A stretch of 49,236 nt of DNA from Sphingobacteriaceae bacterium (GCA_035303785.1 DATGRI010000050.1:1-49236); one strand, 5' to 3'; positions 32,148 to 42,103 are shown, counted from the first letter of the stretch. The notes: generated from the letters alone by a model not told the origin. Numbers and translations are program-made.

Positions 32148-32861
32148 CTACTCAGCCGGTGCTTGGGACTGCTTGGACTCATCCGCGATGTCGCTCCAGG
32201 ACACGGCTCCCTGTTCGATAATGTTTTCCGGATCCAGGGCGGGATCGCTCAGCACCTGCCCGGCCACACCGAAGGTGCCCTCGGGACCGAAGTCGGAGGG
32301 CGGCTCGGCGCCGGGGCCGCTGGCTTCACCCACCACTATGCGCATAGCCATGCCGTAGGATTCATGGGGCCCGCACCACATGTCGTACACGCCCGGGACC
32401 TCAAAGGTGTATTCCCAGGTCTCACCGATGGGCAGCACCGGCGAGGAGAAGGGCTCCACCCCGTCAGGCACCCGCTGCTCCTTGCCCTGGAGCGGATGGT
32501 AAGCGGTTACGGTGTGGTGAGGAGTGTCGGCGATGAACCGGACGGTGTCACCAGGCTCGATGAAGAGGCCGGCCGGCTCGAAGTAGAACTGGGGAATGGG
32601 CTGGCCCTCCACCGGCGTAATCAGCAAGTGCACTTCGTGGACCGTACCTTCACCGGCGGCTTCATCACCTTCGGCTTCATCGCCTTCGGCTTCATCGCCG
32701 TCACCGGTGGGCTCGTCTCCTTCAGGGGCTGCATCGCCTTCATCTTCATCTTGCTGCTGGCCGGTGCCGCCGCCGCCGCAGGCAGCCACAAAGACCATAG
32801 CAACCAGCAGGAGGAGCACCAGCAAGAGCCGCTGTGTTCCGTTGATGCGCAACAGGCTCAT
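32148..32861 (-). CDS. Cupredoxin-domain lipoprotein (blue copper)
   Basis: 237 residues. A lipoprotein signal (LLLVLLLLVAMVFVAAC) places it on the outside of the membrane. An acidic linker with EGDEA repeats follows (15-bp DNA repeats near 32655-32720). The copper site is legible: HHTVTAYHP near 120 and YDMWCGPHESYGM near 170 give the His, Cys, His and Met ligands of a type I copper centre. ATG 32861 has AAAGGAGGTGA upstream. A weak TTGACA promoter and a Fur-like box precede it. It may carry electrons in the respiratory chain. The NDH-2 gene lies upstream on the same strand. Confidence 0.88.
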   Translation of the reverse strand: MSLLRINGTQRLLLVLLLLVAMVFVAACGGGGTGQQQDEDEGDAAPEGDEPTGDGDEAEGDEAEGDEAAGEGTVHEVHLLITPVEGQPIPQFYFEPAGLFIEPGDTVRFIADTPHHTVTAYHPLQGKEQRVPDGVEPFSSPVLPIGETWEYTFEVPGVYDMWCGPHESYGMAMRIVVGEASGPGAEPPSDFGPEGTFGVAGQVLSDPALDPENIIEQGAVSWSDIADESKQSQAPAE

Positions 32862-32903
32862 GGCGTCACCTCCTTTCTTGGAATGCAAAGCCCAACAAGA
32901 ACA

Positions 32904-32932
32904 CTTAATCACTGCATGCCGTCCCATGTCAA
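32904..32932 (-). promoter_or_regulatory. Promoter of the cupredoxin gene
   Basis: On the minus strand a perfect TTGACA (32932-32927), a 17-bp spacer and ATTAAG (32909-32904). The -10 is poor, which would suit an activated or regulated promoter. Confidence 0.45.
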
Positions 32933-32940
32933 CAATTTGT

Positions 32941-32959
32941 AATATTGAAAATCGTTATC
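32941..32959. promoter_or_regulatory. Fur-like box upstream of the cupredoxin promoter
   Basis: AATATTGAAAATCGTTATC matches the 19-bp Fur consensus (GATAATGATAATCATTATC) at 15 positions. It lies 8 bp upstream of the -35. Fur, Zur and PerR boxes resemble one another, so the metal is not fixed by this. Confidence 0.45.
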
Positions 32960-32965
32960 ATAAAC

Positions 32966-32978
32966 GGGCGAAACGCCC
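32966..32978. terminator. Small hairpin after the NDH-2 gene
   Basis: GGGCG-AAA-CGCCC stem (5 bp), 27 bp after the NDH-2 stop on the minus strand, followed there by GTTTATG. A weak intrinsic terminator candidate. Confidence 0.4.
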
Positions 32979-33004
32979 AAAATCAATGTTTGCATGCCTT
33001 TGCC

Positions 33005-34255
<1,251 letters not shown>

Positions 34256-34339
34256 CCGGGGCCTGGCCGCTGCGCTGATCCTATCCCACCCCTCGCCTGA
34301 TCCGTGCCCCTAACCAGCCCTAGTTTCCCCTGCCGGGCT

Positions 34340-35062
34340 CTATCTTGCCCGGCGTCGGGGCACTTCCAGGTCTTCCAGATCGGGAATGGTCCAGTCGATA
34401 GGTTCCCTGCCGGCCGACCGCAAAAATGCATTGGCCCGGGAAAAGGGCCGGCTGCCGAAGAACCCGTAGTGGGCCGAATAGGGACTGGGGTGGGACGATT
34501 CGATGATGCAGTGGCGGGTGGTGTCGATCATCGCCTTCTTGGCCTGGGCGTTGCGCCCCCACAAGATGAAAACCAAGGGCTGGAGGCTCTCGTTCAACAC
34601 CTCGATGACCCGGTCGGTGAACTGCTCCCAGCCCTTGCCCCGGTGGGAGTTGGCCTGGCCCCGGCGCACGGTGAGCACCGTGTTGAGGAGCAGCACCCCT
34701 TGCCGGGCCCAGGGAATCAAGCAGCCGTGGTTGGGGATGGGGCAGCCCAGGTCGCTCTGGAGTTCCTTGAAGATGTTCACCAAAGACGGGGGCGGCGGCA
34801 CCCCCGGCAGCACGGAGAAGCTCAAGCCGTGGGCCTGGCCCGGCCCGTGGTACGGGTCCTGGCCCAGGATGACCACCTTGGTCTCCGCGTAAGGCGTGTA
34901 ATGCAAGGCGTTGAAGATGTCGTACATGTCGGGGTAGATGGTGCGGGTCCGGTACTCCTCGATCAGGAACTGCCGCAACTGCAGGTAGTAGGGCTTGGAA
35001 AATTCGTCATTTAGTTTTTCCGCCCAGTCGTTTTTCAATATGCGCGACGCCGAGACAGTCAC
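34340..35062 (-). CDS. ung: Uracil-DNA glycosylase, family 1
   Basis: About 240 residues. Conserved blocks: [20 protein letters not shown] (catalytic Asp water-activating loop), [35 protein letters not shown], and the minor-groove loop [21 protein letters not shown]. These are all strong Ung signatures. It removes uracil from DNA. The start is uncertain: GTG 35062 or TTG 35038, both close to the normal N-terminus ([11 protein letters not shown]). The open frame continues to 35299 but that part has no family similarity. It is unlikely to be co-transcribed with its neighbours. Confidence 0.95.
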   Translation of the reverse strand: MTVSASRILKNDWAEKLNDEFSKPYYLQLRQFLIEEYRTRTIYPDMYDIFNALHYTPYAETKVVILGQDPYHGPGQAHGLSFSVLPGVPPPPSLVNIFKELQSDLGCPIPNHGCLIPWARQGVLLLNTVLTVRRGQANSHRGKGWEQFTDRVIEVLNESLQPLVFILWGRNAQAKKAMIDTTRHCIIESSHPSPYSAHYGFFGSRPFSRANAFLRSAGREPIDWTIPDLEDLEVPRRRAR

Positions 35063-35355
35063 CGAATCACCCGAGGGAATTGATTCCGCGGAGCGGACCG
35101 GTACCCTGCCGCCGGCCGGCAACCTTTGCCCTTTTGCCCTTCCTCCGGCCGGCGCTGGTTCGTCTTCACGCCAGCATTTGCCCTCACTGCCGGCCTTTCC
35201 CTGGGATTCCATAAAGGAAGCACAGCACCAGGGGCCAACCCCTATAGTCAGGATTTTGTGGGATTCCCAGAACAAGTGGCAGAAGTTGTGGGTGCGCACC
35301 CCCCAAGGTTCCGGAGCCGGCCCGAATCCAGCACGGTTACCGAGGGGGAAGTTTC

Positions 35356-36225
35356 ATGTTTAAGGTCCGGCGAGTATTAGCCTTTGCCCTGCTGGGCGCT
35401 TTCCTTTTAACCGTATCGCGAGGCATTGCAGCGGCGGAGGTGAGGCGGCACACCCTGCTTTCGGGGACCCGCTTCGCCACCGAATTGGTTGAGATCGACA
35501 GCGGCAACCCCGGTCCTACGGTGTGGGTCAGCGGCGGCGTCCACGGCTCGGAACTGGCCGGCTGGCAGGCGGCCGAGCAGATCGCGCGGTGGCGCATTTC
35601 CCGGGGTCGGCTGGTGGTAGTGCCCCATGCCAACAAGCCGGCGGTGCAGCAGCAGCTGCGCTCGGCCAAGGGAGACCCCGACCTGAACCGGCAGTTTCCC
35701 AAGGCGGCGGGGCAGAAGCCCAAGGGCACCCTGGCCACCGGGTTGTGGGACGCGCTGCAGCGGTTCCAGCCCGACTGGGTGTTCGACCTGCACGAGGCGC
35801 TGGGCAACCGGAATTTGAGCAAGGACTCCGTGGGGCAGACCATCATAGTCCATCCCAGGGGCGATATGCCGTCCCTGGCGGCCCAGGTGGTCCGGCGGGT
35901 CAATGAGACCCTCACCGGCAACCGGTCTTTCCAGGTCATACGGAACCCGGTGCACGGCAGCCTGGCCCATGGCGCCGGGCAGGTTTTGGGCAAGAACGCG
36001 GCCATCGTGGAGACTTCCCGCATGTATGCGTTGAAGGATCGGGTGCAGTGGCATCTGATGATCATGCGCTACGTGTTGGAGGCCTTGGGCATGGGGCCGC
36101 AAACGGCTTCGTCGGGCGGGTTCCAGGCCGGCCCGCAGGTCGCTGGCCCGGAGGTCGTCGCGCGGCTCGCCGCCCCGCGGGTCGCCGTGCGGCAGTTCGG
36201 CGCCCCCGTGGCGACGGCAGCGTGA
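35356..36225 (+). CDS. Exported aspartoacylase/succinylglutamate-desuccinylase-like zinc peptidase
   Basis: 289 residues. A signal peptide (VLAFALLGAFLLTVSRGIAAA) marks export. The zinc ligands of the AstE/AspA carboxypeptidase-like fold are visible: H and E in SGGVHGSELAGW near 63-66 and H in VFDLHEALGN near 150. DPDLNRQFP near 115 matches the conserved Arg region. These are family identifications; the substrate is not known. About 45 C-terminal residues are of low complexity (GGFQAGPQVAGPEVVAR...). ATG 35356 follows GAGGGGGAAG. It converges on ogt with no gap (stop 36225, ogt stop 36226). Confidence 0.8.
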   Translation: MFKVRRVLAFALLGAFLLTVSRGIAAAEVRRHTLLSGTRFATELVEIDSGNPGPTVWVSGGVHGSELAGWQAAEQIARWRISRGRLVVVPHANKPAVQQQLRSAKGDPDLNRQFPKAAGQKPKGTLATGLWDALQRFQPDWVFDLHEALGNRNLSKDSVGQTIIVHPRGDMPSLAAQVVRRVNETLTGNRSFQVIRNPVHGSLAHGAGQVLGKNAAIVETSRMYALKDRVQWHLMIMRYVLEALGMGPQTASSGGFQAGPQVAGPEVVARLAAPRVAVRQFGAPVATAA

Positions 36226-36732
36226 TTAAGTGGCGGCCTGGCCTGACTCCATGGCCAGGAGCGCCAACTTCCGCTGGATGCCCCAACGAAAACCGGAGAT
36301 GCTGCCGTCGGTCCGCACCACCCGGTGGCACGGCACCACGACGGCCACGGGGTTGGCGGCGCATGCCCGGGCAACGGCCCGGGCCGCCCCGGGCTTGCCG
36401 ACGGCAGCAGCCACTTCCTTATAGGTACGGGTGGCTCCCCGGGGAATGCGGGCTACTTCCCGCCACACCCGCTGCTGGAAGGGTGTAGCCGTCACGGCCA
36501 AGGGGATGTCCAAGTCCTGCATTTGCCCCCTGAGGTATTCCTGCAGGGGCTCGGCCCACCGCTGCACCGCATCGGCGTCTTGCTCCAAGCCTTCATCAGC
36601 GAACCGGGCCGACAACTCCTGTTCCAGCTGCCGGTCATCATCCCCCAGGCTGATGAAGCAGACGCCCTCGTCGTTGGCGGCCACCAAGATCCTCCCCAAG
36701 GTGCAGGGGAAGACGCCGTATTTGATGGTCAT
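36226..36732 (-). CDS. ogt: Methylated-DNA-protein-cysteine methyltransferase (Ogt-type)
   Basis: 168 residues. The active site is PCHRVVRTDGSISGFRWG near 135-150, with the alkyl-acceptor Cys. FQQRVWREVARIPRGATRTYKEVA precedes it, giving the helix-turn-helix and the family's minor-groove Arg. It repairs O6-alkylguanine by irreversible transfer to the cysteine. The N-terminal half follows the usual Ogt layout. ATG 36732 has GGGGAGTGG upstream. The repeated elements B1 and B2 lie just upstream of it, between it and the divergent surface-protein gene. Confidence 0.95.
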   Translation of the reverse strand: MTIKYGVFPCTLGRILVAANDEGVCFISLGDDDRQLEQELSARFADEGLEQDADAVQRWAEPLQEYLRGQMQDLDIPLAVTATPFQQRVWREVARIPRGATRTYKEVAAAVGKPGAARAVARACAANPVAVVVPCHRVVRTDGSISGFRWGIQRKLALLAMESGQAAT

Positions 36733-36772
36733 GCTTCCACTCCCCTACGTCCCCTACATGATCGATTGGCCC

Positions 36773-36966
36773 TTAAGCCCAGCCACTGTGCCTATCTCTT
36801 CCGCCAACCCCGTTTCGACAGGGCTCAAGCCCACGCACGAAGCTTATTCCGAGGTGAAGTGCCCGTTTCCCGGCCCAGTTCCCCGGAATAAGCCCACCGC
36901 CTGGGCTTCACCTGCTCACCCGGCCTCCAATGACCGGGAATAAGCACAGCTGGTGGGCCTCTGGGC
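36773..36966 (-). repeat. Quasi-palindromic element, copy B1 (inverse of A)
   Basis: The order of segments matches the reverse complement of A: TTAAGCCCA near 36773, AAGCCCACGCACGAAGCTTATTCC near 36827-36850, GGAATAAGCCCACC...TGGGCTTCACCTGC near 36884-36914 (compare CACCTGAAGCCCA in A2), and GGGAATAAGCACA near 36936. Repeat B2 begins 250 bp later. No protein-coding frame fits. Confidence 0.65.
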
Positions 36967-37022
36967 AGGGCCGTACCGGCGCCGGGGCAAGGCCACCTCT
37001 CCGGCCAAGGGTCCAGCGGGGC

Positions 37023-37210
37023 TTAAGCCCAGCCTCTGGGCCTATCAACCCCTCCAACCCCGGTTCGGCAGGGGTTTAGCCCACGCACGAAGCTTATTCC
37101 GAGGTTCAGCAGCCCGTAGGAGGCTGATCGCTTCGGAATAAGCACAAGCCCTGGGCTTCAGCTGCCTCCCCAACCTGTCATGTGGTGAAATAAGCCCAGC
37201 AGGTGTGCTT
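37023..37210 (-). repeat. Quasi-palindromic element, copy B2 (inverse of A)
   Basis: TTAAGCCCAGCCTCTGGGCCTAT at 37023, then AGCCCACGCACGAAGCTTATTCC near 37078-37100, and TTCGGAATAAGCACAAGCCCTGGGCTTCAG near 37131-37160. It closes with GAAATAAGCCCAGCAGGTGTGCTT near 37187-37210. A shared stretch of over 20 bases with B1 begins at ACGCACGAAGC. The remaining 197 bp to the surface-protein start hold no other feature recognised. Confidence 0.65.
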
Positions 37211-37407
37211 GCGCTTCCCGTACTCTTCGGCAACTGGGCCAACCCGCCTGCAAAGGAGCGAGGATTGTAGGAAATGGAGAGTGACACAGGGCCGAGATAC
37301 ATCAGAGCCTTTAAAAAGTGAAGCAACTTCACGATACCTGGCATTACACGGAAGCGCTCTGGGCAATTTCTCCTCGACCGCACGATGTCGGTGCCTTGGG
37401 GGTGTTC

Positions 37408-39588
37408 ATGAGACCTATCCGAAGTAGGCGTTTTAATTATTTCCTCACTGGAATGCTTCTTGCCATCGTCCTTTTCTCGTCTCCCTCACCCATCACAGCC
37501 CAAGAAGAATTCCAAAATTGGAGCGGGTCCGCCGAAGCCGGGTCCGGACTAAGCCTAAATTTGTTGGGTCCAGGTCTGGTCAACGGACTTATCGCGGTAA
37601 CCGAAGCTGAGGCCGACAATGTTAGCCACCCGCGCAGCCGCGCCCGGGGAAGCCAGTTGGGCGGCGGACTCTTTGGGCTAAGCATCAACTTTGCCGAATC
37701 GATCCAGACAACGCCGCCAAACAACCCCAATCCGGTTTCGGACCAGTTGCTGACTTTGGAGCTCCCTCTGATCGGGGGCCTTGGGGTCACGGAAACTGAG
37801 GCTCATGCCCGCTGGCCGGATGAAGTAGCAGACGCAATATGTACCACTGGCGAAATCGTCCTGAGTCGAGCATCGGTGCTAACGGCCGACGCTCAACTAG
37901 GCAGTATCCGTGTCGATCTGATTCCTCCATTGGTGTCGGTCGACTACGATGTACTTTCTTATGAGGACGGTATCAGTAACGAATCCGTTGTGATCTTAAA
38001 GGAAGCTGCGGGCGACGTGAGCCAGCAGCGGGCGATTATCGCTGAATCCACCAGCACCCTAGGCGACATTAGTTTGCTTAACGATCTGGTTACTATCGAA
38101 GTAAACGGTGCAGCACATATAATTGCCACGGCAACCGGCGAACCCGGCGGTGCCAGCATTGAGTATACACCCCCCGATTTGGTACGAGTCGATGCCGATC
38201 TTCCGGGCTTCCCGAGGGACTTGATCCCAGGTCAATCAGTTGAGCTTAGCCTACTTGGACTGTTTTCAGTAACGGTGGGCTTGGGAGAACCAACAAGCGT
38301 CGTTGAAGAAGCGGACGGCACCGAAGCCGGTGCTAGAGTACCTGTGCTGACTGCTCAGGTGGAGCTATTAGGAGCCCCAGTGCTTGATGCGGTTCTCAGT
38401 GAACTAAGCGTGAATGCCTCTGTACCAGAGGGCGGGATAGCATGTGCCGCGGATCCGGCCGAACCGGTCATCACCGGGCTCTCACCCTCCGAGGGGCCGG
38501 TGAGCGGTGGCACCACGGTAACCGTTTTCGGTGATCACTTCATAGCCGGCGAGACGTCGGTAACCATCGGCGGCGTTACCATCCCCGCGGTCGAGGTGAG
38601 TGTGGGCAGTCCAACTGAACTGACCTTCGTAACACCAGGCGCTGCGGCTCCGGGGCCTGTGCAGGTTACGGTGACTACGCCGGGCGGCACTTCCGATCCA
38701 TTGGACTTCACCTACACCGCCGTCAGCCCGGTGGTCACCGACCTCAACCCAGATCATGGCCCCGTGACCGGCGGTACTGCCGTAACCGTAACCGGTGACT
38801 ATTTCATAGACGGCGAGACGTTTGTAACCATTGGCGCAGTGACGATTCCCGCAGAGCAGGTGACGGTAAATAGTTCAACGGAACTAACATTTGAGACGCC
38901 CGCCGTTCCCCTGCCGGGGACGGTGCAGGTCACTGTCACCACCCCAGGCGGGACTTCCGACCCCTTGAATTTCACTTACACGGCCGTCGCACCAATAGCC
39001 GATAACCTTGACCCCAATGAAGGGCCTGTGACCGGCGGCAACACGGTGACCGTTACAGGTGCGCACTTCATCCCCGGAGATACATCGGTTACCATCGGCG
39101 GCATCACCATCCCCGCGGCCGAGGTGACTGTCATCAGCCCGGATGAACTGACCTTCGTTACGCCGGCGGCTGCCGCACCAGGGCCGGTGGAGGTTACCGT
39201 CACAACGCCCGGCGGCACTTCCGATCCGCTTACCTTTACTTACACCGGCAGCATCAGCGGCGACGGGGGCAACGGGTCGGCGGGTACGGTAAGGCGCTCC
39301 GAAGGCTTCACCCTGCGCATCGTTCCGAACGTCAGCTCCATCCCGGCTGGGGGCGAGTACAGCTACACGTCCATCTACACCAACCGCAACCAAACCGCGG
39401 CAGACAATGTAGTGCTGAGTTTCACCCTTCCGGGCCTGCTGCAGGGCATCACCAATGGCGATGGCAACGATGATGGCCCGGCAACGAACGCCACAACCGA
39501 CTACCACTATGACCAAACGGCCAACCAGGTGATGTTCCAATTGCAGAAGGTCGAACCGGGCCACGGGGGCACGTTTCCTTCCCGGTGA
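37408..39588 (+). CDS. Surface protein with three IPT/TIG repeats, N-terminal part of a frameshifted gene
   Basis: About 726 residues. A signal peptide (YFLTGMLLAIVLFSSPSPITA) opens it. An N-terminal region of about 320 residues is beta-rich and unrecognised. Three IPT/TIG domains of 88 residues follow at about 38461-39250 (264-bp DNA repeats, each with a VTTPGGTSDPL ending). The start of a beta domain of the DUF11 kind then runs into VEPGHGGTF, where the frame stops. The next frame continues it, so this was or is one protein of about 985 residues. ATG 37408 has GGGGGTG just upstream. Base composition is lower here: line 37921-37980 has 27 G+C of 60. Confidence 0.75.
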   Translation: MRPIRSRRFNYFLTGMLLAIVLFSSPSPITAQEEFQNWSGSAEAGSGLSLNLLGPGLVNGLIAVTEAEADNVSHPRSRARGSQLGGGLFGLSINFAESIQTTPPNNPNPVSDQLLTLELPLIGGLGVTETEAHARWPDEVADAICTTGEIVLSRASVLTADAQLGSIRVDLIPPLVSVDYDVLSYEDGISNESVVILKEAAGDVSQQRAIIAESTSTLGDISLLNDLVTIEVNGAAHIIATATGEPGGASIEYTPPDLVRVDADLPGFPRDLIPGQSVELSLLGLFSVTVGLGEPTSVVEEADGTEAGARVPVLTAQVELLGAPVLDAVLSELSVNASVPEGGIACAADPAEPVITGLSPSEGPVSGGTTVTVFGDHFIAGETSVTIGGVTIPAVEVSVGSPTELTFVTPGAAAPGPVQVTVTTPGGTSDPLDFTYTAVSPVVTDLNPDHGPVTGGTAVTVTGDYFIDGETFVTIGAVTIPAEQVTVNSSTELTFETPAVPLPGTVQVTVTTPGGTSDPLNFTYTAVAPIADNLDPNEGPVTGGNTVTVTGAHFIPGDTSVTIGGITIPAAEVTVISPDELTFVTPAAAAPGPVEVTVTTPGGTSDPLTFTYTGSISGDGGNGSAGTVRRSEGFTLRIVPNVSSIPAGGEYSYTSIYTNRNQTAADNVVLSFTLPGLLQGITNGDGNDDGPATNATTDYHYDQTANQVMFQLQKVEPGHGGTFPSR
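38461..39252 (+). repeat. Three tandem 264-bp IPT/TIG repeats
   Basis: Three in-frame copies begin near 38461, 38725 and 38989, exactly 264 bp apart. Each encodes GLSPSEGPVSGGT-like to TSDPL-FTYT sequence. Copies differ at many positions, so duplication is not recent. Confidence 0.8.
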
Positions 39589-40373
39589 GAGTCGATGTGG
39601 CTGCCCGGGACGGCGATGTCCTCATCATCCAAGGGCGCCTGGATGGCGGGGCCGGCAACCGGGGCCAGAGCATCACCGCCCAGTCCGACCCGGTCTACGT
39701 GGCGAACCACATCTACCCGTCGTATTTTCAAGGCTATCCCGACGGCACGTTCGGGCCGGAGCGACCGCTAACCCGGGCCGAGGCGGCGGCCGTCACAGCC
39801 AGATTCCTGGGCTTGAAGGCTGCGCCGCGCAGCATCTTCCCCGATGTGCCGGTGGACCATCGGGCGGCGGGCTACATCACCGCCGTGTACGATGCATCCA
39901 TCATGAAAGGCGATGATCTGGGCAATTTCAACCCGGAGTCCCCCATCACCCGGTCGGAAATGACGGCCACTGTCCTCCGGGTGATGGTGGATGAGGAGAA
40001 CATCATCCGCTACTCCCAGTTCGACCCGGCACCCGGTGCATACCAGGACGTGGCGGCCAGCCACTGGTTCTACGATTACCTCCGGCTGGGCAGCCAACTG
40101 AACATCACCCATCCAGCAGCCGGCCACCCCGCAGCCGGGAGCCTTTACCTCCCCGATGAGGCCATCGGCCGGGCCGATGCGGCGGTGCTCATCGCTATGA
40201 GCCTCCGGCGCGGGGAACTTATCGACGGCGACACCCCGGTGCGGCAGGTTTTTGCCGATGTGGACCGCAACCATTGGGGCTTCGGCTGGGTTGCCCAAGT
40301 GGCACGGCCCGATCACCGGGGTGTCAACATCGATCAGCGGACTATGCTCCTTATTGAGTACCTGAGCGACTGA
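39585..40373 (+). pseudogene. C-terminal SLH-domain part of the frameshifted surface protein
   Basis: 262 residues in the -1 frame relative to the upstream part. It begins GTG 39585 (VRVDVAARDGDVLIIQGRLDGG) with no ribosome site, and that reads as the missing half of the upstream DUF11-like domain. Three SLH units follow: FQGYPDGTFGPERPLTRAEAA, IFPDVP...FNPESPITRSEM, and a degenerate YLPDEAIGRADAAV with HWGFGWV. SLH domains bind cell-wall pyruvylated polymer, anchoring the protein at the surface. Adding one T at the TTT run near 39569-39571 would fuse the two frames as GTFSFPVRVDV. It could be sequencing error, true mutation or frameshifting. The 3' end overlaps the convergent sigma gene by 23 bp. 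Confidence 0.7.
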
Positions 40374-41280
40374 ACCGGCGCCGGCTGTACCGGTGGCGGG
40401 TCCCCGGAGGCTTGGGCGGAGGCGGCGGCTCCGGATTCAGCAGGCGGGCTTTGCGCGAGCGGCGCATCCGCTGCAGGGTGCGGGCCTGAATTTGCCGCAC
40501 CCGCTCCCGGGTTATGCCCAACTCCTTGCCCACTTCGGCCAGAGTTCTTGGCGGCCCGTCGAAGCCCAACCGCCGCCGGATGATGAACCGCTCCCGCTCG
40601 GTCAACGGGAAGTTGTCCAGCCAGTGGCGAACCTGCTCCCGGTAGATTCCTTCAATGCAGGCCTCCTCGGCTCCCGGCGCCAGCAGGCCCTCCTCATACC
40701 ACAGCAGGTCGCCGGGCAACGGTTTCTCCGCCGGATCGTCCACCTGCTCCCAGAAGCTCTTGCCGTGAAATTTGCTCAGATCCGAGTTCAACGATACCGG
40801 CGGCAGGAAGGCTGCCAGCTGGTCTTCCTCTTGGTATTCCGCCGGCAGGTCCGGCACCGGCGGCGCCTTCTCCCGCTCCCTGGCCTTCTTGAAGCTCCGC
40901 AGGCGCTCGCATATATAGACGGGAATGCGCACCGGGGTCCCCCGACTGGCCCTGTAGCGATTCAACCTGCTCCAAATCCAAAAGGATGCGTAGTTCTGCA
41001 AGGTTGACCGGTCGGGATCCCAGTTTATGATGCTGCGGGCCAGCCCCAGGAACCCTTCCTGGACCAAGTCCAGAAACTCGTCCTCGTACTCCATGAACTG
41101 GGCTGCCGCCGACACTACCCAGGGGAGGCCGGTGATCAGCAGCTGGTGGAAGGCTTCCCTGTCACCCTGGTCAACAAGCTGCTTGGCCCGCCGTTGCTGG
41201 CGGGCAGTCAATCTTCGGATATGACGCAGTTCCGCCAAGAATAATCGAACGGTAGGATGATTGCGCAATCCGGCAGGCAA
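40351..41280 (-). CDS. Sigma-70 family RNA polymerase sigma factor
   Basis: 309 residues. Region 2 is seen from LITGLPWVVSAAAQF through DLVQEGFLGLARSIINWDPDRSTLQNYASFWIWSRLNRYRASRG to about residue 120. A variable stretch follows (120-215). Region 4 is near 220-275, with LTERERFIIRRRLG and TLAEVGKELGITRERVRQIQ. A Pro/Arg-rich tail ends the protein. It lacks a conserved region 1.1 and a clear region 3. The TTG start at 41280 is doubtful. The frame upstream is open for about 27 codons, coding-like, to a strong AGGAGGG whose GTG (41363) is out of frame by one base. See findings. Confidence 0.85.
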   Translation of the reverse strand: MPAGLRNHPTVRLFLAELRHIRRLTARQQRRAKQLVDQGDREAFHQLLITGLPWVVSAAAQFMEYEDEFLDLVQEGFLGLARSIINWDPDRSTLQNYASFWIWSRLNRYRASRGTPVRIPVYICERLRSFKKAREREKAPPVPDLPAEYQEEDQLAAFLPPVSLNSDLSKFHGKSFWEQVDDPAEKPLPGDLLWYEEGLLAPGAEEACIEGIYREQVRHWLDNFPLTERERFIIRRRLGFDGPPRTLAEVGKELGITRERVRQIQARTLQRMRRSRKARLLNPEPPPPPKPPGTRHRYSRRRFSRSGTQ

Positions 41281-41386
41281 CGCGGACAGGTAAGAAGGCT
41301 CTTTCTCGTCATGCCCCTGAAGCAGGGGATCTTCGGCAGTGCTGTTCCCTATATTCTTTTCACTCCCTCCTGTGACTGCGGGGACC

Positions 41387-41421
41387 GGTCCGACTTGATG
41401 GGCCCGACATCATGCCGGACC
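41387..41421. promoter_or_regulatory. Stem-loop upstream of the sigma-factor gene
   Basis: GGTCCG (41387-41392) and CGGACC (41416-41421) enclose GATG/CATC, giving an interrupted stem in the gap between DUF151 and the sigma gene. A 10-bp palindrome GGACCGGTCC overlaps its left arm. It may be a terminator for the DUF151 gene or a leader element. No T-run was seen. Confidence 0.4.
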
Positions 41422-41514
41422 CGCATTAAAGACTTACCACAGGCCCTCCGTCACAGGCGGTCGGAAACAGCAGTTCGCCCCCAACAAAATTTAATTCGTT
41501 CTGCCGGGTGCAGG

Positions 41515-41955
41515 CTACTCGATCCAGTCGTCGTCTTCTTCTATGCCGGGGAGTTCATGCCAGTCCACCCCGGCCCGCTCCAGCACCCCTTCGGCGGCGT
41601 AGATGGGCGCCTTGAGCCGGACCGCCAGGGCAACGGCGTCGCTGGGGCGGCAGTCGATCTCCTGGATGCCCCGGGACGTCTCCAAGTCCAGCACGGCGAT
41701 GAAGGCGTGGTCTTTCATGTCGTGGATGACCACCCGCTTCACCTTCACCTCGAAGCGCTGGAAGATGTCCACGATCAAATCATGGGTCAGGGGCCGCTCG
41801 GTTTTCACCCGGCCTGCCCCGATGGCGATGGAGGCGGCCTCGGCGGGCCCGATGCCCATGACCAAAGTACGCCGCCCTTCGATTTCCCGCAGTCCCATGA
41901 GCCGTTCGCCCGAGCCCGGCACTACTCCCACGAAAGCCAGCGCGACTTCCTTCAT
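41515..41955 (-). CDS. Bifunctional nuclease family protein (DUF151)
   Basis: 146 residues. Motifs include LVMGIGPAEAASIAIGAGR, RPLTHDLIVDIFQRFEVKVKRVVIHDMKDHAFIAVLDL and RPSDAVALAVRLKAPIYAAE, all standard for the DUF151 family. Plant and bacterial members have been reported with nuclease activity. Its target here is unknown. The acidic C-terminus (GIEEDDDWIE) is short. ATG 41955 has GAAGGAGGAGA upstream. It is transcribed toward the sigma gene. Confidence 0.92.
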   Translation of the reverse strand: MKEVALAFVGVVPGSGERLMGLREIEGRRTLVMGIGPAEAASIAIGAGRVKTERPLTHDLIVDIFQRFEVKVKRVVIHDMKDHAFIAVLDLETSRGIQEIDCRPSDAVALAVRLKAPIYAAEGVLERAGVDWHELPGIEEDDDWIE

Positions 41956-42103
41956 GGGGCGCTCTCCTCCTTCACAGGGGGTTACCCTCTGTTAGGGGTA
42001 CCTATAGCATAAGCCAGAAAGGGGCGCTGTGTTTGCCCGTTTCCTCCCATCTCCCCGGCAGCGGCCGCGCCTTGCACCGCCTCCGGGCCGCCTCCCGGCA
42101 CCG

